From the NCBI GenBank assembly GCA_036924085.1, contig JAVGWX010000009.1, forward strand, positions 65,482,436-65,546,435: DNA of 64,000 bases. Reading direction: 5' to 3'. Source of the stretch: Ariolimax columbianus. Lineage: Eukaryota > Mollusca > Gastropoda > Stylommatophora > Arionidae. Below, piece by piece: positions 46,116-56,400 of the stretch. Each line of letters starts with the position of its first letter. The stretch's first letter is position 1. The notes beneath the pieces are model-generated. The model was given only the letters and a program-made list of their open reading frames with translations, was not told where the DNA came from and did not search any database. The position numbers and the translations under genes were made by a program.

Positions 46116-47529
46116 AAGATTCTGTCAAAAAAACAAACAATTATCAACGTCAGAACACAGCATGGCTTCACGATTTAAGTTGTAATGTTTGGCACACAAT
46201 AGTAGCAGTTGTACGTTATCACAAACTACAAAGGTGCCAACATGTCGACAACACGATCTTCCTTGGGATAATTACTGTAAAACATCACAATTGCATCATT
46301 ATATTAAAATGGATTACAGACAAACGGAGAATACATGTACAAATTAAATGTATCTTTCGTTATATAGGAATTCCGCCATAGGGCTTATGGAATATGACAG
46401 CGTGGATGCATTCAGTGCAGGATAAGCGTAAACAAATCGTGATAGTATTCTTCAAGTTACGTTACATGTAATTATATGGGCCTGTCAATCATAGGGAATG
46501 TTGTACTTTCAGATATCAACGTACACATAATCGTTCCCTAATCCTGACAGACCATTTGAAGTAAATGGATTAGATGATCAGATAATAGCTAGGGTAACCT
46601 ATATGCAGCTTTGAGTGACAGTGTACCACACATAACTACTGCGTGATAGATGAAATGTCCCTAACATATGATATAGAAGTAGATCCCAAATTCGACAGCT
46701 TCCACACTCGTCATCACATCTGCACCACTCTTGAAAGATATGTTCTCGTGAAAAAAATACTATACAAGAAGCCACATTCAAGCTTTCGTGGCAAGTTGAT
46801 ATGCATGTATTCAGAAACGCCGAGCTAGTAACTTGCCTATCAAATCCAGCATATCCAGATTTCCGATATAGAAGACATGCTCAATAATATACATGTCCAG
46901 CACGATACATATATGTACTCATGTGTTAACATGTCTGAAAGAAGCAATGGGGGACCTGCACATAGTTTCATAATGTTACACATACCACATTCCTTGCAGA
47001 TTCGTCTGAAAGGTAAACGCTACATACTCTAATAATAGTTACATGGTCTTTCTAAACACCTTTTGCGATTACGCTGTCCAAGCTATAAATAGTTAATGGT
47101 CATGACGTTTTCAGGACATACATACGTTTCTAACATTTTATAATATAGGATAGTTGTTTGCGTTAATTCTGCCATGTTTTTTCCTTAGTAATTTTTATAA
47201 CATATTGTATCCAAACACAAGAACATACTGTTGATGAGATCACTAAGTATTTACGAAGGTGTCATGATATCGATTGATAAGGCAAATTTACACCTAGACT
47301 TTCGATACAACGTGATTAGTTCCAATATATAATTTCAGTAGTGATTGACGTAAACAGTAATGTGTCAAGTGTCCACTTTTCTACTATTCATTTATATTTT
47401 TAAATGTAGACTACATGTACTGTGTATCATACATAATTTACATATCCAGCTATAGACTGTTCGTTTATATACATGTAGTTTCTAGCATGCACTATCTACA
47501 TATCCAACTGTATCGCCATGCACTTTCAA
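46116..47529. other. AT-rich intergenic, no gene recognised
   Basis: I see no repeat array, RNA gene or convincing ORF here. Confidence 0.4.
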
Positions 47530-48450
47530 TCATAAACCATTTATATATCTAAGTGCATACTATTCGTGTATATCAATGCACTTTTTAATCTTCCACCATT
47601 TATATACACACGTGTATCCTCGTGTACTTTTTATCTTCAACCATTTATATACCCAAATGTATCCCAATGTACTTTTCATCTTCAACCATTTATATACCCA
47701 AATAGGGGACGGCGTGGCCTAGTGGTTAAGTGGCATGGCTCACAAACAGAAGGTGCTGGGTTCGATCCCCATCACAGCACCGACCGTTACCCCGGGGAAG
47801 CAAACCCTTAGAAAATACAGGAGGAAGCAGACCCTTACATAAAATGAATGCTGAAGTCGAATGCACTGGGCCGACAGGCGCAAAATAAAAACGCAGTGCA
47901 ACGCACACCGCCTTGGAAATTAAAGAAATAAGGCGAACGCAAAAAAAAAAAAATATTAAAAAAATAAAAAAAATATACCCAAATGTATCCCCATGTACTT
48001 TTTATCTTCTACCATTTATTTACCCACGTGTATCCCCATGTACTTTTTATCTTCTACCATTTATATACCCAAGTGTATCCCCATGCAATTTTTATCTTCT
48101 ACCATTTATATACCCAAGTGTATCTATATGCGCTTTCTATCATACACCATTTTTATTTCCAAGTGTATCTCCGTGTACTTTCTTTAATACCATATTTTTA
48201 TATCCAACTGCATATGCATGCACTTTCCATAAACAATGCAGTATTTATAATTCCAAGTGTATCTCGGTGCACTTTCTATTATACACCGTTTATTTTTTTA
48301 TTTAAGTATATTCCCATACACTTTCTTTAATACCTTATTTATATATAGAACTGCATCTCCATACACATTCTATAATACAATAGTTATATATCCAACTGTA
48401 TCTCTGTGCACTTTCTATGCTCCACCATTTATGTATCCAACTGTAGACTA
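47530..48450. repeat. ~45-bp minisatellite split by a SINE
   Basis: Units 'catttatatacccaagtgta' then 'tccccatgtactttttatctt', more homogeneous near 47976-48130 and diverged outward. The array is interrupted at 47704-47972 by SINE1. Confidence 0.92.
47692..47984 (+). mobile_element. SINE1 copy with perfect 12-bp TSD
   Basis: The element is 47704-47972: 'ggggacggcgtggcctagtgg' (A box), 'gggttcgatccccatcac' (B box), body, 'aaggcgaacgcaaaaaa' and an A-rich tail. The TSD is 'atatacccaaat' at 47692-47703 and 47973-47984. It has landed in the 45-bp array, so the insertion post-dates that array. Confidence 0.95.
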
Positions 48451-49224
48451 TTCGTTTTCGCCGTGCAATATCCACGGAAGGAAACTAGCGTTGTTGGATC
48501 AGTGAAAGCCACTCGTATCATGTATACGGACATGTTATCAATAGTTATCCACAGGAGAATAAAACATAAATTCGCTTTGGTAACTGATGTGTTTGGAAGA
48601 ACTTCGCCACTGTATGTCTGAAGCGTGTGGCAGCGTCAAGACGTCAACTGCCTACGTGAACTCATCAGCAGGGCTGATGGCAGTGGCGTGACTACATATT
48701 ATGCTGGTTGGGTAAACTCTTAACAACTGGCTCACGAAGTACTGGTTTTAAGATTCGTTAGTCTTCTCCCATTATGTTGAAGATTATTCCCCTTTACTCT
48801 GCAAGTAAAAAATCTGGGCACCGCCACAGCTGGTACATTTGGAGTGACGGTCTGATTAGCAATGGTTTCACATGGGGGAGGCTGCTAGCTCCAAGCACAA
48901 CCCTCGCATGCTTGGAAGACTATAGTGCCTTATTGTCTTCAACCCTGATAACACTCGGAAGATACGGTCACACACATATGGAACATTGACACTGCTTAAC
49001 ACAATTTATCTATAATCTCACCAACAATGGTCTATATAATTTAATTACTTTCGCAACATAGGCGGAGCAGACTCTTTCATTCACAGTGGGTCCAAGTGTA
49101 CACAGCTAATGTTGAACGCGAATTGAAAATTGAATTAGAATCGCCTTGTTCATAATACATTCCAATATATAAGGACGTTCCTGTCTAAACGTGTGTGTTC
49201 CAGAACGCCATGTATACTGTAGTT
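48451..49224. other. Region downstream of the receptor gene
   Basis: No gene is recognised. On the minus strand an ATTAAA hexamer at 49045-49040 could serve as poly(A) signal for the receptor gene (inference; no other evidence). Confidence 0.35.
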
Positions 49225-49560
49225 CCGCCACTGCCAGCTGATGTTCATCCACTGTCAACGGGTGTTCAATCGCTGTCAACGGGTGTTCATCCACTGTCGG
49301 CGGGTGTTTAGACATGACCAGCGGGTGTTCAGTCACTGTCAACGGGTGTTCAATCACTGTCAACGGGTTTTCAATCACTATCAACGGGTGTTCAGCCACT
49401 GCTAACAGGTGGTACGCCACTGCTAACAGGTGTTCACCCACTGGTAACAGGTGTTCAGTCACTGCTAACAGGTGTTCAGCCACTGTTAACAGGTGTTCAG
49501 CCACCGTTAACAGGTGTTCAGCCACTGATAAGATGTTCAGCCACTGCTAACAGGTGTTGC
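49225..49560. repeat. 21-bp minisatellite, ~16 units, in the putative 3' UTR
   Basis: Units 'ggtgttcagccactgctaaca' and 'gggtgttcaatcactgtcaac'. The array begins about 30 bp after the receptor stop codon, so it would be transcribed in the 3' UTR. The 7-residue periodic minus frame (AEHLLTV) is out of the receptor gene and not considered coding. Confidence 0.93.
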
Positions 49561-49589
49561 ACCTCTGCCAGCGGATGCTCCGGCTTCAC

Positions 49590-50418
49590 TCAGACATGCG
49601 TAGTTTCTGTGTGCACCATGCTGTAGTCTCCTCCGTTAGGGTGTTGCTTGACGCGATGAAAGAAAGGCGGAAGGTGTTTAGCGACGAACAGACTCTTGAA
49701 CGTGTCACGGAACTGCTGTGACATGATGCAGTAGAGGATAAAGTTGACAGCGCTGTTGATGAGCACGAGAATATCCATAATATCGCCAAGGTAAAAATAC
49801 ACATGATGGTAGAAGTATTTATCCACAGCGCTGATCCAAGCCACTAAACCCTGAGGGATTTCCGTGATGATGAAGCATAGAACCACTGCCACCAGCATCA
49901 TCGTGGTACGGTTGTGTTCGTTGCTGCTGTCGTGATCGATCACCCGGGAGATGTTGTTAAGCAACCTCGCTCGTCTCTTTTTGGCTTGTTGCATGGCAAT
50001 TATGATCAGAGAGGAGAGATACGCCAGGAGTATACATGGTAAGATCTTGATGACAACGCCATAGAGCCAGTGGACAAATGTAATATACATCGGCTGGTTC
50101 GTTGCGAATTCAGAGGGGGTGACCCAGTAGCACGGCTCCTTTTTAGGGTTGTCGTTCAAGTTCTTGACCTGGTACATGAAGAAGTAGGGTATATTTGAGA
50201 CGATAGCGGCCACAAATACGGTCAGAACGGTGATACGGGCACGCCTCATTGAGCACATGAACATGGCCAGCTGGTGCTTGCACACGAAGATGTAGCGGAA
50301 GACTGCCAAGGAGACGGTTAGCCACGTGGCCATCATGTGGCAGGCTATGATAAACAGGTTATGGAACATCACAAAGTACATCCAGGACTCCGTGTGCGCC
50401 TCCGAGTTGCACTGAGGT
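49590..50418 (-). CDS. Receptor exon 3 (TM3-TM7, tail, stop)
   Basis: The acceptor 'tcatcccttctcag' ends at 50419. The first base completes a split Lys codon begun in exon 2 (AA|A). Residues 134-408 follow, beginning PQCNSEAHTESW before TM3, and ending in THV and a stop at 49590-49592. The frame is open over the full 829 nt. An in-frame ATG at 50381 (MYFVMFH) is not the protein start, because TM1 and TM2 lie upstream. Confidence 0.95.
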
Positions 50419-53400
50419 CTGAGAAGGGATGAGAAAATGACAGGGTTATTAGTTCTATATGCAATATAGTCTGTTCCGTAATATACATTGACGGTGGGGA
50501 TACATGAATACCGACTTCATTCAATAGGGTCTCAGTTGTGTTAATTTTAGTCAGGTTCTCATTTACAGCGGGGTAAACGAAGACATCGAAACCACAGGTC
50601 GATACTGTCCAGTTTGCGAGAGAGACAATCGCTCTAACCACGGAGATAATCCGTAAATAAGAGAGGACCAACAACTCCATGGTATCACAAGAAGTATAAA
50701 GTATATATATTCGAAGGGGACGGCGTGGGCTAGTGGTTAAGTGACACGGCTCACAACCATAAGATGTTCGGTTCGATCCCCATTAAAGCACCATCTGTTA
50801 CCCCGGGGGAGCAAATCATTAGAAAATGCAGGAGGAAGCAGGCCCTTACATAACATGCATGCTGAAGTCGGATGCAGTGGGCCGACAGGCGCAAAATAAA
50901 AACCACGGTGCAAAGCACACCGCCTTGGGGATTAGATAAATAAGGCGAACGCAAAAAAAAAATTATATATATATATATTCCAAGTATGGCTTGAACCTAC
51001 ATTTTGTCTGTGTTGTGAGCCAAAATGAAAGCTAGCACAGTGCCATGCTTACCAACACTAAAACCTTTACAGCCCACATAATTACTCCACTTTTGAGAGT
51101 TAGTAATTCGTGTCCTTTATCTTCTGCTTGGAGTGTACAATGAATGCTTTGCACAATCTTATTAAATTTGCGGAATTGTGTTCAATTCAATTCAAGTGCC
51201 ATCCCCGTAACGAATATTCACTGCAGTGACCTCCAATATCATCTGTCGTGGCGGCACACCCTGCCAGACTGGCACCATCTTTTGATGTTGCTCTCCTACC
51301 TATAGCCCTACCCGCGTATTGCTCGCCCACCTATAGCCCTACCCGCGTATTGTTCGCCCACCTATAACCCTACCCGCGTATTGTTCGCCCACCTATAGCC
51401 CTACCCGCGTATTGTTCGCCCACCTATAGCCCTACCCGCGTATTGTTCGCCCACCTATAACCCTACCCGCGTATTGTTCGCCCACCTATAGCCCTACCCG
51501 CGTATTGTTCGCCGACCCTTAACCTTCCCCTCCAGTATTGTTTTCAAATACAGGATCGTGACTATTTATATGACCAAACTATTTGACTTGCTTAATTTTA
51601 ATGTCTGTCAAAAGTTCGCTAGCCGTGCCTATGCTCGTCAGGACATCGCTATTTGTTTGTTTCTCTTTCCACGAAATGCGCCATATTCTTCTGTATAACT
51701 ACATTTCGAGGGGCGCTATTTTGTTTCCCAACTGTTTATTTGTGGTCCACGTTTTTGCATATTATAATAATGTTACGTGTATATAATACGTCTTATTTTT
51801 AATGTATTGGTGATTTTCTAGGATGTCAATATATTTCTCATCAAATGAAATACACTTTTGGTCATTTCTTTAAAAAAATAAATAAATTGCGTTGTGCCTT
51901 TCACAATACGAATTTGGAAACAATGTTTCAATGAATAAATACGGTTTGATGACATGAACCTAGCTATATCTTTCAGCGGATAGTCTAGCTTACAAGGCGA
52001 TACAGCAACTGTGGGTACAAGAAGCTTATATTCCCCATTCATGAAATCCCCCAGCAAAATACATCAATTATATAATACGTTTTAAGAGCAGAATACAAAA
52101 ATATGAATAGTTTCATGACGCGATCTGGTACCGCCAACATGATACGATCTGGTACAACCAAAATGATACTATCTGGTACAACCAAAATGATACAATCTAG
52201 TACAACCAAAATGATACAATCTGGTACAACCAAAATGATACAATCTGGTACCACCAACATGATACAATCTGGTGCAACCAACATGATACAATCTAGTACA
52301 ACCAACATGATACAATATGGTACAACCAACATGATACAATCTGGTATAACCAGCATGATACAATCTGGTACGACCAAAATGATACAATCTGGTACCACTA
52401 CCATGATACAATCTGGTACCACCAACATGATACAATCTGGTACGACCAACATGATACAATCTGGTACCACCAACATGATACAATCTGGTACGACCAACAT
52501 CGTACAATCACGTCGGAGACCATCAACATATTTCATTTGGGCCTATCAACATTATCCAGTTGAGTCGTTTAACATATTCCAATCTGTCTTCACCAACATG
52601 CCGTAATTGGGTCGGGCCCTGTTCAGGATACTCCAGTCTGTCCCAACAAACATACTCGAAATTGTTCCCACCAACATGCTTCTAACCCCTCACAAACATA
52701 CTCGAAACTGTTCCCACTAACATGCTTCTAACCTCTCACAAACATACTCGAAATTGTTCCCACCAACATGCTTCTAACCCCTCACAAACATACTCGAAAC
52801 TGTTCCCACTAACATGCTTCTAACCTCTCACAAACATACTCGAAATTGTTCCCACCAACATGCTTCTAACCCCTCACAAACATACTCGAAACTGTTCCCA
52901 CTAACATGCTTCTAACCTCTCACAAACATACTCGAAATTGTTCCCACCAACATGCTTCTAACCCCTCACAAACATACTCGAAACTGTTCCCACTAACATG
53001 CGTCTAACCTCTCACAAACATACTCGAAATTGTTCCCACCAACATGCTTCTAACCCCTCACAAACATACTTCTCTCTGACTAAAAACAATATACTTCTCT
53101 CTGACCCTTACAGACATACTTCTCTCTGACTCCGACAATATATTTCTCTATATCCCCCACACACATACCTCTCTCTAACCTCCACAAACATACCTCTCTC
53201 TAACCCCCACAAACATACTTCTCTCTAACCCCCACAAACATACCTCTCTCAAACCCCCCCCCCCCCCCACACACACATTCTTCTCTCTAACCCTCCACAA
53301 ACATACCTCTCTCTAACCTCCACAAACATACCTGTCTCTAACCCCCACAAACATACCTCTCTCTAACCCCCACACACATACTTCTCTCTAACCTCCACAA

Positions 53401-56400
53401 ACATACTTCTCTCTAACCCCCACAAACATACCTCTCTCAACCCCCCCCCCCCCACACCTTCTTCTCTCTAACCCCCACAAACATACCTCTCTCTAACCCC
53501 CACAAACATACCTCTCTCTAACCCCCACAAACATACCTCTCTTTAACCCCTACAAACATACCTCTCTCTAACCCACACAAACATACTTCTCTTTAATCCC
53601 CACAAATATACCTCTCTCTAACCTCCACAAACATACCCCTCTCTAACCCCCACAAACATACCTCTCTCTAACCCCCACAAACATATCTCTCTCTAACCCC
53701 CACAAACATACTCCCTTCTGATCCTTCAAACTTTCTCGAATCAGACCCCGCATTTGATGAAGCCGGTCCTGTAGGAAATGATCTCCAGAAAGTATCGATT
53801 ACCGTTTGGGTGTACACAATTCTGATTAATCTGACCTCACAGTGTAAAGGGCTCGAACTGTTCACTCAATAGGACATACTCGACGAGCCCTTTACGTTGT
53901 CCCGGCAGGGTATCAGTACATTGAAAAGGATGATGCACAATGCACTCTGGCGTGAGATTTAGGAACATGGAAGGGGATGTTTATATAGATGGAAGGGTCG
54001 TTAATCGTGTTGTAGTTATTTTTAAAGGGTACATTATTTTCAGCGCTGCTTATTACAGTTGTGTCGTCTAGGCGGAAGATGGAGGTGAAAGTTATTCTGT
54101 CATAGCAAAGAGACCTCGTTAGAGCACTCGTGTGGCTAGAATTGCTAGAGTACTCGGCCTCAGACACGGACTAATATTACAGATTGAGAAAGCACTGATA
54201 GAGACTTGTTCACTCAAACTCCAAAAAGCTGCGAACTCTTGCAATAAAGTATCTAAGATTTTATATCTAATGGCAATGTATTTTTCTGAATGGTTATTTC
54301 AGTATAGACTGTTCGCTGAACATCATGCAAGAACAAGAAGTAATATACAGTCGGAAATCGAGCCATCAGTGACGGAAGCGCCTGGCTTCGAGAAAGAGAA
54401 GGGTTAAGGGATTTGGCCCGTGTTAAGTAACCGAGTTTCAAGTCTACCAATCTATGTCTTTGCGAATATTTTCGCTACTACTAATGTACGTTGTAGTCTC
54501 ATAGCATGCAATGCTGTTGGGGATGAAGCGTTAGATACTTCGTTGTTGCGGGCTTTTAATAATGTGGAGGGGTCAGTTCCCTTCCTCGCTGCCTTATCTT
54601 ACTTATATGTTCGTCCAATGTTCATATGCAGCTGGATCAGCTGTGTGCTGTCATCAGCCGGGCTCCAACATGACACAGCTACCAAGATAAGCCAATCATG
54701 TACCACTCTCAGACGAGTACATTGTATACATTAATGACTACGTTTAAATAAGAGCCAATGACTAAACTCTTTAGTATAAACGTGTATACAGTAATGACTA
54801 CGTTTAAATAAGAGCCAATGACTAAACTCTTTAGTATAAACGTGTATACAGTACTGACTACGTTTAAATAAGAGCCAATGACTAAACTCTTTAGTATAAA
54901 CGTGTATACAGTAATGACTACGTTTAAATAAGAGCCAATGACTAAACTCTTTAGTATAAACGTGTATACAGTAATGACTACGTTTAAATAAGAGCCAATG
55001 ACTAAACTCTTTAGTATAAACGTGTATACAGTACTGACTACGTTTAAATAAGAGCCAATGACTAAACTCTTTAGTATAAACGTGTATACAGTAATGACTA
55101 CGTTTAAATAAGAGCCAATGACTAAACTCTTTAGTATAAACGTGTATACAGTAATGACTACGTTTAAATAAGAGCCAATGACTAAACTCTTTAGTATAAA
55201 CGTGTATACAGTAATGACTACGTTTAAATAAGAGCCAATGACTTAACTCTTTAGTATAAACGTGTATACAGTAATGACTACGTTTAAATAAGAGCCAATG
55301 ACTAAACTCTTTAGTATAAACGTGTATACAGTAATGACTACGTTTAAATAAGAGCCAATGACTTAACTCTTTAGTATAAACGTGTATACAGTAATGACTA
55401 CGTTTAAATAAGAGCCAATGACTTAACTCTTTAGTATAAACGTGTATACAGTAATGACTACGTTTAAATAAGAGCCAATGACTTAACTCTTTAGTATAAA
55501 CGTGTATACAGTAATGACTACGTTTAAATAAGAGCCAATGCCTTAACTATTTAGTATAAACGTGTATACAGTAATGATTACGTTTAAATAAGAGCCAATA
55601 ATTTAACTTTGAAGTTTAAACATGTATACATCAATACTTGTTAATCAGTGCTGATAACTTACTTGTTCGGCATACACACACACTATTTACAACAGTGCAC
55701 TTATTTTAATTAAAGCAAGTGACTTAACTCTTCAGTACATGTATTGCTTCCAACATTTTGTTAAAAAGGAGCAGATAATTTACTTGTTTAGTATGGGCGT
55801 ATCTTGTATACAACAATACGTATTAAAAGAGTAGACAACTTACTTATTTAGTATGAACAAATATTATATGCAGCAGTATATTCATTTAAATAAGAGCAGG
55901 TAACTTAACTGGTCGGTATGGTCAGATACTGTATACAATAATACCGTTTAATGGAGCAGGTAACTTACTTGTTTAGTATGAACAAATAGATGGCCATGAC
56001 CGTATATGGCGACATGGTCATAATGTCTGCTATAGCCAGAGCGGTCAGTATGAAGTTGACAGGCGACCTCATGTGCTTTCTCGTCAGTACTATGATATTG
56101 AGCACGTTGGAGATAATGCCGAACACACACACAAAGAATGAGAAGTATCCGTGTACTCCCTGAAATAGTCATGGTGGAGAGATGGTTAGAGCATGGCTTG
56201 ATGTAAAACATAAAACATACTGATCATACATTGCTAGTCAGGGTCAGGTGAAGATACTGACGAAGACCCAACCTCGCTTATATTCAGTTCATCATGATAA
56301 CATATTTTCGGGACAGTCTGACTAACGAGGTGCAAATCGACGTGATCCCCGTAGTAGTGAGCGACACGCAGATGAAACCAAGCATAACACAACTGCCGGG

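Larger units (their letters stand above)
50419..55968 (-). other. Receptor intron 2 (5550 bp)
   Basis: Donor 'aa|gtaagttacc' at 55968, acceptor at 50419. It holds a SINE1, a tRNA-like stretch on the minus strand near 50985-51060, and minisatellites of 31, 24, 39, 24 and 60 bp. Stretches 51061-51280, 51521-52095 and 53716-54500 show nothing recognisable. Confidence 0.9.

Noticed and set aside
50369..50680. Extra receptor exon upstream of 50418
   Set aside because: The stretch continues past a clear 'cttctcag' acceptor; exon 2 joins 50418 in phase and supplies the missing TM1-TM2.
55948..56211. 87-codon minus frame overlapping exon 2
   Set aside because: It is in another frame from the TM1-TM2 sequence, which is flanked by proper splice sites.
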